Positions 28,083-36,607 of a stretch of DNA of 64,000 nt are shown here, piece by piece. Source of the DNA: Pseudoalteromonas luteoviolacea (lineage in GTDB: Bacteria; Pseudomonadota; Gammaproteobacteria; Enterobacterales; Alteromonadaceae); NCBI RefSeq assembly GCF_001750165.1, contig NZ_CP015411.1, forward strand, positions 1,640,001 through 1,704,000, given 5' to 3'. A program made the position numbers and the translations under genes. Each line of letters starts with the position of its first letter. Position 1 is the stretch's first letter. The notes below the pieces were generated by a model. It was not told the DNA's origin and ran no database searches. It saw nothing but the letters and a program-made list of their open reading frames with translations.

Positions 28083-28488
28083 TATTTGAACTTCCTTCTT
28101 AAATGTTTAGTGTTTTTTGAGCTAAATTGACAAATACTAAAAGTACCAATATGGGGACTTGATTTAATTTAGCAGGAGAGTTGTTGTTGAAGTAAGCTGA
28201 TAAATTTACCAGTTTCGATTATTTTGCTTTTATTTTAGAGACTGTGATGATTTGCCAATTAAAGAGGTTGATTTTTTAAGTCAATGATTTGTTTTCTTTT
28301 ATTTTTTAATCGGTGGTCGTTTTCACACGAAGATCAAGGTGTTCTATTGTTTATAAAACGATTTATCTTTGTTTGAAATTTACATTTTTTAGTTTATTTT
28401 GCTCTTGAAATTAACTTTGTAATAACATAAGTTTCATAAGCCTTTTATTAAAAAAGCACAATAATTACAAATAAAGGATTTTAACCTC
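28083..28488. other. AT-rich divergent spacer, 405 bases
   Basis: No gene seen. It carries the promoters of the Cys-containing secreted protein (left) and the protease (right). No operator recognised. Confidence 0.4.
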
Positions 28489-30123
28489 ATGACATCATGT
28501 AAAGTAATCAAGTCACTACTCCCTGTTTGCGCACTCGTCGTTGCAAGTGGTACACATGCTAGCATTCAAGATACTGGCGTGGCGCAAAAAACAGAAGTCG
28601 CTCAAGCGGTTTCTTATCAATTGAATTTAGGCCTTAACAGTGTATCAAACTCAGATAAAAATGAGTTTGAACATGTTATTAATTACCCAAACGCAAATTT
28701 TATTAAAGTTAATTTCGCGAAATTCTCACTGCCAAAAGGCGCTTACCTTGAAGTGAGCGATTTAAAAGGTAAAGAAGTTTACCGTTATGACCAAAGTGAC
28801 AGCGGTGTCTTTTCATCGATGTCAGTATCAGCAGATGCAATTAAGCTTAAGTTAGTTGTGTCTGAGCCAAGCCTGTGGGAACAAGGTCATGGTATTGAAG
28901 TTGCCGATTTTTTTGCTGGCTACTCTGATACGGAGCTTGCTTCGAACGAGATTATGTCTGGTCTTGATCTGATTGAGCCAAACTCAACTTGCGGTATTAA
29001 TGAACGCAGAGATGTTGCCTGTTGGGAAACATCTCATCCAGTAGAGTATGAACGCAGTCGTCCAGTTGCCCGTTTGCTGATCGGAGGACGCAGTTTATGT
29101 ACCGCTTGGCGTGTCGGCGCAGGTAACCATATGTTTACCAACAATCACTGTTTTGATTCGGCGGCTGATGCGAAAAACGTAGAGGTATGGTTTAACTATC
29201 AACGTTCCGTATGTGGCTCTGGCAGTACTAATGGTACGGTTAAAGTAATGGCAGATCAGCTACTTGCTACGGATTATAGGCTAGACTATACGCTATTTAC
29301 CGTTAGTAACTTTGAGAAAATCAGACAGTTCGGCCATTTTGGATTAGATGTGTCTGCTCAGCAAAAAGGACAGCGTATTTTCATTCCACAGCATGGCAGC
29401 GGTAACCCGAAAGAGCTGGCGATTGAAAGTGATCAAAATGCGGGCGGTTATTGCCAAATTGATCAAACGGTAACAGCAGGTCGTGGCTCCGATACTGATA
29501 TGGGATATAAATGTGACACCATAGGTGGCTCTTCTGGTTCGCCAGTTGTCTCCGCGCATGATAATAATGTTATTGCACTGCACCATTATGGTAATAGCAC
29601 GCAATGTACAACTAAATTGAATCGTGGTACGCGAATTGAACTAATTTGGCCTGAAGTCGCGACTCACTTTGGCGGGGTGATCCCAAAAGGGGATACAGAT
29701 CCTGTTGATAATACGCCACCAGTTGCAAACTTCTCTTTCACGAAAAGTGCACTGTCAGTAGCATTTACTGATACATCATTTGATGATAAAGGCGTTGTCA
29801 GTTATGACTGGCAGTTTGGTGACGGCACAACCAGTCAACTGAAAAATCCAACACATAGTTATGGCGCAGCGGGCACTTATAGTGTCTCACTGACAGTGAA
29901 AGATGCCGAAGGGTTGCAGTCAACTAAGACGCAGCAAGTGACAGTATCTGTCGGTGGAGGCTGTGCTGTTGATGCATGGTTAAGTAGTAAAGTATATTTA
30001 CAAGGTGACCAAGTTTCGCAAAATGGCAGTATTTATGAGGCACAGTGGTGGAATAAAGGTGACTCACCAGCCGATCATTCTTCAAAATGGGAAGTATGGC
30101 AGTGGGTACGTGATTGTAATTAA
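28489..30123 (+). CDS. Secreted trypsin-like serine protease with PKD and carbohydrate-binding domains
   Basis: Extracellular protease of 544 residues. Signal peptide to about residue 25 (VASGTHA), an N-terminal pro-region to about 160, then a chymotrypsin-fold domain with the triad His220 (TNNHC), Asp266 (LDYTLF) and Ser349 (GGSSGSP), as in lysyl endopeptidase-type enzymes. A PKD domain (about 410-490, with WQFGDGTTS and HSYGAAGTYSVSLTVKD) and a C-terminal chitin-type module (CBM5/12; AWLSSKVYLQGDQVSQNGSIYE...WW) complete it. The combination suggests degradation of protein in chitin- or matrix-rich particles. Good ribosome site ATAAAGG. Single gene. Confidence 0.88.
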   Translation: MTSCKVIKSLLPVCALVVASGTHASIQDTGVAQKTEVAQAVSYQLNLGLNSVSNSDKNEFEHVINYPNANFIKVNFAKFSLPKGAYLEVSDLKGKEVYRYDQSDSGVFSSMSVSADAIKLKLVVSEPSLWEQGHGIEVADFFAGYSDTELASNEIMSGLDLIEPNSTCGINERRDVACWETSHPVEYERSRPVARLLIGGRSLCTAWRVGAGNHMFTNNHCFDSAADAKNVEVWFNYQRSVCGSGSTNGTVKVMADQLLATDYRLDYTLFTVSNFEKIRQFGHFGLDVSAQQKGQRIFIPQHGSGNPKELAIESDQNAGGYCQIDQTVTAGRGSDTDMGYKCDTIGGSSGSPVVSAHDNNVIALHHYGNSTQCTTKLNRGTRIELIWPEVATHFGGVIPKGDTDPVDNTPPVANFSFTKSALSVAFTDTSFDDKGVVSYDWQFGDGTTSQLKNPTHSYGAAGTYSVSLTVKDAEGLQSTKTQQVTVSVGGGCAVDAWLSSKVYLQGDQVSQNGSIYEAQWWNKGDSPADHSSKWEVWQWVRDCN

Positions 30124-30143
30124 CCCTACTCAAAGCTGATTTG

Positions 30144-30176
30144 AAAAGCCACGGTTGAGATTCAAGCGTGGCTTTT
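30144..30176 (+). terminator. Bidirectional terminator between protease and GNAT genes
   Basis: AAAAGCCACG, then an internal TTGA/TCAA pairing, then CGTGGCTTTT. The stem has A and T runs on both sides and lies between convergent genes. Confidence 0.8.
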
Positions 30177-30192
30177 ACTTACATTAACAAGG

Positions 30193-31197
30193 TTAGTTCG
30201 GCGTAATAAAATGCTCAATAGGGAGTGTGATCTCTGTTCTGAGTAAAGAGCGAGTGTATTTAGCATTGTTCATAGAGGCGTGATTACCACTGTAAATATA
30301 GCCGCAAACAAAGTCATAACTTTCGCGTATTTTGTCAATGATGGCTGCTTGTATTTTTGGTCCAAAACCTCGACCTCTGAATGCTTTCGCAATAATAAAC
30401 TCATTGATCAGTAAACCTTTATAACCAAGCTCTGTACAAGGTTCCAACAATACAACACCAACCTTTTGTGTTGGCTGCTGCGTGAGATAAGCAATAAAAG
30501 CCAAGTTTTTTTCTACCAACTCTGCGACCGACTCTGTCTCTTCAATTTCAAGGCGTTCCTTTAAATGCGGTACATCGTGATGAAAGGTCTGATATTCCTG
30601 TTCATACCAACGCCAGTCAGCAGTCATATTAAAAGGGGCAAGAGTGATTTCATTGGTTTTGGGGATATCAATATTGGTCGTTTCAGCTCCCCAAAAACAG
30701 TCTTCTACTTCGGCGCCATGTAAATTTGCAAGCAGTTTAAAGTGTTCGCTATGTGGTTTGGACCATACGGACACGATTTCAGGCTGACACCAACTAAAAA
30801 AGCTTAATATATCAGGTAAGTAGCGTTGAAGTTCAGAGAATTCAACGGTACGCTCCCCGATAATCTCGATTAAGGTTTGGTCTTGATGATTACGGTAGAT
30901 CCCAGCCAACCAGAGTGCGCCGCAAGGTAACGTTACTATTTGATCTTGTATGTGTTCATCTGGCACCGTATCAGAGATCTGTCTTCGGGCTCTGACTTCA
31001 GCAAAGCCATTTTTATAGTCATCACAGCGTGATTGTAGATCTTTACTCTCTGCATCCATCGCGGCGTTCAGATCAAAGCGTGATAAAGGTGCTATATCAC
31101 AGGTATCAATAACACCTCGAGTAAGACGTTCAAGTTCTGAGTTCGTTGCTGTATCCAGTGATTTAAATTTGAGGGGGTTGTCCCTGTTGTTCATCAT
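30193..31197 (-). CDS. GNAT-family N-acetyltransferase, two-domain
   Basis: 334 residues, cytoplasmic. The C-terminal half carries a GNAT acetyl-CoA site: LLINEFIIAKAFRGRGFGPKIQAA, where RGRGFG is the pyrophosphate-binding loop, followed by the NHASMNNAKY segment. The N-terminal half is less typical and may be a degenerate second domain. Substrate unknown. Two ATG codons in tandem begin the gene after AAAGGCTGAT. It is convergent with the protease gene and divergent from the histidine kinase. Confidence 0.75.
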   Translation of the reverse strand: MMNNRDNPLKFKSLDTATNSELERLTRGVIDTCDIAPLSRFDLNAAMDAESKDLQSRCDDYKNGFAEVRARRQISDTVPDEHIQDQIVTLPCGALWLAGIYRNHQDQTLIEIIGERTVEFSELQRYLPDILSFFSWCQPEIVSVWSKPHSEHFKLLANLHGAEVEDCFWGAETTNIDIPKTNEITLAPFNMTADWRWYEQEYQTFHHDVPHLKERLEIEETESVAELVEKNLAFIAYLTQQPTQKVGVVLLEPCTELGYKGLLINEFIIAKAFRGRGFGPKIQAAIIDKIRESYDFVCGYIYSGNHASMNNAKYTRSLLRTEITLPIEHFITPN

Positions 31198-31407
31198 TAA
31201 ATATCAGCCTTTTTAAGGCTGCACTCCATTTAACATTATTGTTATTGTCAATTGTATATGAGGGTAACCATATACATTTCGAAGTACTAAGCTTAATTTA
31301 AATCCATTTAAACAGAATTTTCACAACCAGCTAAACTTAGGCCATAGAGTCGCTCGGTGTATAAAAGAATAATTTTATATACGTGAGCACAAATAAAGGT
31401 TGTTGAG

Positions 31408-34215
31408 ATGTTCGAATTAGCCTTGAAAAAAAGTGCCGTTTTATTTTGCATTACCGTGTTACTGGCAAGCTTTATAACGGCTGCGAATCCATCTAATGAG
31501 CAAATACTTAATCGAATCGAAAGTAGTCAAGGCAGCGAAAAAGTCGAGGCCATTATCGAGTATGTGCGACTTAATTTTCATTATAAAACCAAGCAAGCTT
31601 TGGCGTATGCAGAGGAGGGGCTCGCGCTTTTGGCCCAAAACCCAAGTAACGACCAGTCAGCACGGTTGCTCAGTTACCTAGCCCTAGCATATATTTCATA
31701 TGGTGATTTAGACAAAGCCAATGCAACAGCGATAGAAGCGCAGCGGTATGCAAGAAAGAGTGCATTGAAAGCCAATGAAATGCGCGTGCAACTTGTCCTC
31801 GCAAACATTGCGATACGCCAGCGTAAATATGACTTGGCTCGAGCGCGGTTAATTGATGTGATAGAGCAAGTAACGTCAACCGAAGATGAGCGATTTTTAG
31901 CAAATGCTAAACGGCTCTCAGGACACTTGTATAGTAAAATTCGTGATTATGAATCGGCGCTAGGCAGTTATTTACATAGCTTGAGCTTGTATCGCAAGCT
32001 TAATGATGCGTCGCTCTCTGCATCAATTCACCAAAGTTTGGCCTCACTGTATCGCAAAATGAATTTGTACGAAAAAGTATTGTTTCACCAAAATAGAGCA
32101 ATACAGCTCTCTCTCACACTCGATAATCCAAATCAACAGTCCATATTTTACAGTAATATGGGTACGTATTTTGATGCGGTTGGTAAGTTTGAGAAAGCCA
32201 TAGAAATGCACTTGAAGTCTTTAGCCATTAAAAAAGAGCTAGGTTATAAACTGGGTATGATCCATACCTACAATCGACTTGGAAGTGTGTATCGTGAGGC
32301 TGGAAAGTATAAAGAAGCAGAAGATGTTTTAATGCAGGCGATTGCATTAAAGAAAGAAATTAATCGGCCGGACCCCAATATTTCAACCTTTCTCGACTTA
32401 GGACGTTTGTACATTGACACTGGACAGCTTGATTTAGCGCAGAGCTATTTAGAGCAAAGTATACCGCTTTATCAAGGTTCCCCTTGGGAAGATAGAATAG
32501 CTGAGATATATCAGGCATTGGCGAAGCTTTATGTGGTGAGAGAGCAGCCGCAAAAAGCGATAGACGCATACATGGTCGCGATAAAGATAGCCAGAGAGCA
32601 TGAGAGAGAGCCTTTGCTCATGGACTGTCAGCTAGAAGTGGCTAAGATTTTTGAAAGTTTGGGTATGCACCAGCAAGCTTTAAACTATACGAAAGGGCAT
32701 TTGTTTTTAAAAAATAAGTGGGAAGAGAAAAATAACCAGTACCGGATAAGTGCCTTGGCGATTGAATTTGGGGTGAGTGAAAAAGAGCGTGAAATCGCAA
32801 GTTTAGTACAACAAAATCGCATTAAAGATTTGGAGATAGAAAAACAGGCTGTGCAACAAGTAGTGTTTTTGATAGGCATGCTTTTTTTGTTCTGCTTTTT
32901 CTCATTTAGTTATTTTTGGCGCACTAAAAATAAGCAACTCAGAATTGAGCAAGCGGTATTAAAACAAGTGAGTGAAGTTAAGGAGCGGCTTAGTCATGCG
33001 CTTTGGGGAAGTGGCGATGAACTGTGGGACTGGGATCTGCAAACAGGGATGATAACAAGAGATAACCAAATGAATAAACTCTGCCTGCCCTGCGAGCAAA
33101 TTGGGTCTGATTTGAGTGCAATAAAAAACAGCGTTCACCCTGAGGATTATGAACAGCTTTATGCTAAGTTTAATCGACATTTGCAAGGCGACAGTGATTT
33201 TTATCAAGTAAATTATCGCGTTATGACTAAAAGTGGCAGATGGTTGTGGGTGCTAGATAGAGGTAAAGTAACTGCCAGAGCGCAAGATGGTACGCCCCTG
33301 AGAGTCAGTGGCACGATAAAAGACATATCAGAAATCAAAGCGTCAGAATTTGCGTTGGCTGAGCTCAATGCAACGCTTGAAAAACGAGTAGAAGAACGTA
33401 CCCTGAGTTTAAAGCAATCAAGAGATGAACTCGCTGAGATACTAGATGAGTTGACATCCACCCAAGCCAATTTAGTGGAAGCGCAAAAAATGGCGTCTTT
33501 AGGCCGATTGGTCGCAGGAGTCTCTCACGAATTAAATACACCACTTGGGACAACGGTGACTGCAAGCTCTATATTACTGAAAGAGTTGTATGAATTTAAA
33601 TCTAAATTAGAAGGCAGTAAGTTAACGCTTAGTGATACAAAAACGTTTATTGATGTGTCTTTGTCGAGTATAGAGTTGATAGACAGTAATACAGAGCGAG
33701 CGGCTCAACTCATTAAGCGTTTCAAACAAGCATCAGCTCACGAATATGTGAGTAGTGAAAGTCGTGTTGACCTCAAAGCCTGTATTGAGGGCTTTATTGG
33801 CTTCCATGGCAAAGATACAGATGTCATGGTTAACATTGATTGCCCGGACAAGTGTTATGTCAAGTGTGACTCACAAGCGCTAGCAAAGATATTTGAAGAC
33901 CTGTACTTAAATGCTTACTTGCATGGTTTTGAAGGTAAAAAAGGGCAAATATCTATCAAAGTGACAGTTGATAATGAGCAAGTAACTTTACGTTTTTCCG
34001 ATAATGGTAAAGGGGTAGAACAGCAAGCTGTGGCGCATATGTTCGAGCCATTTTATACAACAGCCCGACATCAAGGGAAAGTGGGGCTGGGCTTGTACAT
34101 GGTATTTAATTTGGTCACGTATGTGTTGCAGGGCAGCATTAGATACGCTCCAGAACAAGCTAAAGGTGCATGTTTTGAAATGACTTTCCCTATTGTTAGG
34201 TCACCCAAAAGTTGA
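31408..34215 (+). CDS. Membrane histidine kinase with TPR sensor and PAS domain
   Basis: 935 residues. Signal segment to about residue 27, then a periplasmic TPR array (about 60-440; repeats such as AIEMHLKSLAIKKELGY), a coiled coil, one membrane helix (about 485-505) and a cytoplasmic part: PAS/PAC (about 525-640, DELWDWDLQTG), a coiled coil, HisKA with phosphorylatable His707 (ASLGRLVAGVSHELNTPLG), and HATPase (DLYLNAYLHGFEG about 830, then DNGKG and GLGLYM). No receiver domain and no response regulator gene next to it, so its partner is elsewhere. Ribosome site AAAGGTTGTTGAG. Peptide or protein sensing by the TPR is inference. Confidence 0.88.
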   Translation: MFELALKKSAVLFCITVLLASFITAANPSNEQILNRIESSQGSEKVEAIIEYVRLNFHYKTKQALAYAEEGLALLAQNPSNDQSARLLSYLALAYISYGDLDKANATAIEAQRYARKSALKANEMRVQLVLANIAIRQRKYDLARARLIDVIEQVTSTEDERFLANAKRLSGHLYSKIRDYESALGSYLHSLSLYRKLNDASLSASIHQSLASLYRKMNLYEKVLFHQNRAIQLSLTLDNPNQQSIFYSNMGTYFDAVGKFEKAIEMHLKSLAIKKELGYKLGMIHTYNRLGSVYREAGKYKEAEDVLMQAIALKKEINRPDPNISTFLDLGRLYIDTGQLDLAQSYLEQSIPLYQGSPWEDRIAEIYQALAKLYVVREQPQKAIDAYMVAIKIAREHEREPLLMDCQLEVAKIFESLGMHQQALNYTKGHLFLKNKWEEKNNQYRISALAIEFGVSEKEREIASLVQQNRIKDLEIEKQAVQQVVFLIGMLFLFCFFSFSYFWRTKNKQLRIEQAVLKQVSEVKERLSHALWGSGDELWDWDLQTGMITRDNQMNKLCLPCEQIGSDLSAIKNSVHPEDYEQLYAKFNRHLQGDSDFYQVNYRVMTKSGRWLWVLDRGKVTARAQDGTPLRVSGTIKDISEIKASEFALAELNATLEKRVEERTLSLKQSRDELAEILDELTSTQANLVEAQKMASLGRLVAGVSHELNTPLGTTVTASSILLKELYEFKSKLEGSKLTLSDTKTFIDVSLSSIELIDSNTERAAQLIKRFKQASAHEYVSSESRVDLKACIEGFIGFHGKDTDVMVNIDCPDKCYVKCDSQALAKIFEDLYLNAYLHGFEGKKGQISIKVTVDNEQVTLRFSDNGKGVEQQAVAHMFEPFYTTARHQGKVGLGLYMVFNLVTYVLQGSIRYAPEQAKGACFEMTFPIVRSPKS

Positions 34216-34264
34216 CTTCAATTATTATAAAGTGCCTTTGCTCAGGGGAGTGTTCGGCTGCAAT

Positions 34265-34293
34265 AGAAAAAGGAAGCCGTATTTAGCTTCCTT
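34265..34293 (-). terminator. Terminator of DUF4386 copy A
   Basis: AAGGAAGC, eight-base loop, GCTTCCTT: 8-bp stem followed on the minus strand by a T run. It is part of the duplicated unit; the second copy is at 35736-35764. Confidence 0.75.
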
Positions 34294-34308
34294 GGTGGGT
34301 TTTATTAA

Positions 34309-34986
34309 TTAAGCTTGAGCTTTTGGCTTTGCGCTTAAATCAAAGCCTTTAAAAATCATCCATAGTGGAAAGAGTAATTCGTATATGCCACCTGGGATAT
34401 ACATCCAAGCACCTGAGAAATCTAGACCAAAGTAGTCAAAAGCGACTTTGAGTAATAGTACTGCGTAACCTATCATGCCAAGTACTGAAATTGCTCTTGG
34501 AATTAGGCGGTATTGATATAAAGTGATGTTCAGTAAAAATCCGCACAAACCTAAAGAAAACATCCCCATTAAAAATCCAAACCAGCGCTCAGATTTAAGG
34601 GCACTGCCCATCATGTACAGGTATTCGCTCGATACCTCGGGGTTTTCAATGACTTGTTTACCCATGGCGATTAATGTCATCAGCGTTACTGCACCGGTGA
34701 TCAAGGTGGCACCTTCAATCAAACGACCACTGACGTATCCGATGGCAACGCGTTCGCTGTATTGTCTGATGGTTGGATAAATCAGAATTGACATACCAAT
34801 CACCGCAGCGCAGTTAATAAACTCTAATAACGCCGCAAACGCCAGTGACGATCTGTTAAGTGCAGCTTGCTCTAAAAAGTCTGGTTTAGTGAGTAGCTCA
34901 TAAATGATGGAATCGGCATACATAAATGAGCTGGTTGAGATCAGGATAAGTAATCCGGCAATGCGTGTAGCAAGTAAAGTAGACAT
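34309..34986 (-). CDS. DUF4386 family membrane protein, copy A
   Basis: Inner-membrane protein of 225 residues from ATG 34986 (ribosome site AAAGGG); an upstream ATG at 35040 lies inside a hairpin and is less likely. Six or seven helices are predicted. The pattern RIAGLLILISTSSFMYADS... then GRLIEGATLITG matches DUF4386, function unknown. It is one of two nearly identical copies, differing from copy B only in Ala near the C-terminus. The AraC-type regulator downstream of copy B on the same strand is a likely partner. Confidence 0.75.
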   Translation of the reverse strand: MSTLLATRIAGLLILISTSSFMYADSIIYELLTKPDFLEQAALNRSSLAFAALLEFINCAAVIGMSILIYPTIRQYSERVAIGYVSGRLIEGATLITGAVTLMTLIAMGKQVIENPEVSSEYLYMMGSALKSERWFGFLMGMFSLGLCGFLLNITLYQYRLIPRAISVLGMIGYAVLLLKVAFDYFGLDFSGAWMYIPGGIYELLFPLWMIFKGFDLSAKPKAQA

Positions 34987-35136
34987 AAATAAAACCCTTT
35001 TATTTGTTTGGTCGCCGACATGTTTTATTTCAGTGTGCATGTCGACAGTGCGTTTTTAAGATGGGTCTATTGTTGTCGTAAATTGTGCCCAGATCGTCCT
35101 AATGGGCCCGTTCGGTCTTTTTATTCGTATATTTTT

Positions 35137-35735
35137 GAGTAGGTTATAAATGGTACCTATATATTTTTAATGAAATACAGGCAAGCAAGCTATGTTCGTT
35201 TGGTGTGTATCGCGCAGCTGCTGTTCCATTAAGTTCAGCACTGTACTGATGAGAGGTTAATGTGAACTTGCTATGGCGGTGGCCATTTTTGGTAAAAGCA
35301 ATTTTAGATCTGCGAACTAGTTGGCAGTATGCGGCATTAGATTTTGTCATTAAACTGTAGGAATGTAGTTCGTCTTTAATTAATTGCATTCATTTAATTG
35401 TATTTATCTAATTATGTTGCGCGTAAGGTTATGTTCTGTAATGCGAATATTTTTATTCCCTGCCGATGTTTAATTGTCATTGTTTAAATACAAACCTTAC
35501 TGGCGTGGTAGGGGTCAGTGTGGCTATTAGCATAAGACATGCATTAATAAATTGCAGTCGCTTCAATTATGACCTCATTTATTTGGCTCGCTTCTGAACG
35601 AAAGGTAGCGGTCTACAGTTCTCTATCTGAGCATTTTATTAAAGTGTTATTGCGGCCAAAGCTATGTTTTATACAGTGCTTTGTGAATTATACGGAGTCT
35701 TTCAAGAGGAGGCTGCGATGAGTGAGCTTAAAAAC
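35137..35735. other. Unique segment between the two repeat copies
   Basis: About 600 bases. The only noteworthy element is a start of a gene at 35718 (described separately) behind a strong ribosome site. The first bases (35137-35160) resemble the 3' end of the AraC-type gene next to copy B. A reading frame at 35144-35389 has no ribosome site and is not supported. Confidence 0.5.
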
Positions 35736-35783
35736 AGAAAAAGGAAGCCGTATTTAGCTTCCTTGGTGGGTTTTATTAATTAA
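35718..35783 (+). pseudogene. Truncated gene start interrupted by repeat copy B
   Basis: A strong ribosome site AGAGGAGG at 35705-35712 is followed at proper spacing by ATGAGTGAGCTTAAAAAC, which encodes MSELKN. The frame then runs directly into repeat copy B and ends at 35783 after 21 codons. The natural reading is that the first codons of a former gene were left when the repeat was inserted. Confidence 0.45.
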
Positions 35784-36607
35784 GCTTGAACTTTTGGCTT
35801 TGCGCTTAAATCAAAGCCTTTAAAAATCATCCATAGTGGAAAGAGTAATTCGTATATGCCACCTGGGATATACATCCAAGCACCTGAGAAATCTAGACCA
35901 AAGTAGTCAAAAGCGACTTTGAGTAATAGTACTGCGTAACCTATCATGCCAAGTACTGAAATTGCTCTTGGAATTAGGCGGTATTGATATAAAGTGATGT
36001 TCAGTAAAAATCCGCACAAACCTAAAGAAAACATCCCCATTAAAAATCCAAACCAGCGCTCAGATTTAAGGGCACTGCCCATCATGTACAGGTATTCGCT
36101 CGATACCTCGGGGTTTTCAATGACTTGTTTACCCATGGCGATTAATGTCATCAGCGTTACTGCACCGGTGATCAAGGTGGCACCTTCAATCAAACGACCA
36201 CTGACGTATCCGATGGCAACGCGTTCGCTGTATTGTCTGATGGTTGGATAAATCAGAATTGACATACCAATCACCGCAGCGCAGTTAATAAACTCTAATA
36301 ACGCCGCAAACGCCAGTGACGATCTGTTAAGTGCAGCTTGCTCTAAAAAGTCTGGTTTAGTGAGTAGCTCATAAATGATGGAATCGGCATACATAAATGA
36401 GCTGGTTGAGATCAGGATAAGTAATCCGGCAATGCGTGTAGCAAGTAAAGTAGACATAAATAAAACCCTTTTATTTGTTTGGTCGCCGACATGTTTTATT
36501 TCAGTGTGCATGTCGACAGTGCGTTTTTAAGATGGGTCTATTGTTGTCGTAAATTGTGCCCAGATCGTCCTAATGGGCCCGTTCGGTCTTTTTATTCGTA
36601 TATTTTT
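35736..36607. repeat. Direct repeat, copy B (872 bases)
   Basis: Partner of 34265-35136. Its left end cuts a reading frame (35718) and its right end abuts the stop codon of the AraC-type gene at 36607. Confidence 0.95.
35780..36457 (-). CDS. DUF4386 family membrane protein, copy B
   Basis: Identical to copy A except Val for Ala near the C-terminus (KPKVQA). The AraC-type membrane regulator gene ends 150 bases upstream on the same strand, so this copy is probably in the original context, with copy A derived or homogenised from it. Leader includes an inverted repeat (CGACATG ... CATGTCG at 36487-36515) over the upstream in-frame ATG. Confidence 0.75.
   Translation of the reverse strand: MSTLLATRIAGLLILISTSSFMYADSIIYELLTKPDFLEQAALNRSSLAFAALLEFINCAAVIGMSILIYPTIRQYSERVAIGYVSGRLIEGATLITGAVTLMTLIAMGKQVIENPEVSSEYLYMMGSALKSERWFGFLMGMFSLGLCGFLLNITLYQYRLIPRAISVLGMIGYAVLLLKVAFDYFGLDFSGAWMYIPGGIYELLFPLWMIFKGFDLSAKPKVQA

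Larger units (their letters stand above)
34265..35136. repeat. Direct repeat, copy A (872 bases)
   Basis: Copy A of a long direct repeat whose partner is 35736-36607, offset 1471. I find one mismatch (34319 versus 35790, giving Ala versus Val), so identity is about 99.9 percent by eye. It contains the whole DUF4386 gene, its 5' leader and its terminator. Beyond 35136 the two flanks remain similar for about 10 bases, then diverge. Confidence 0.95.

Noticed and set aside
31408..34215. Kinase as hybrid with receiver domain
   Set aside because: No receiver signature follows the ATPase domain; the protein ends about 10 residues after the last ATPase strand.
35144..35389. 81-codon minus-strand frame between the repeat copies
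   Set aside because: No ribosome site at its ATG and no resemblance to the neighbouring AraC or DUF4386 proteins.
34265..36607. The paired DUF4386 repeats as the ends of a composite transposon or IS
   Set aside because: No transposase between or within the copies, no terminal inverted repeats and no target-site duplication recognised.
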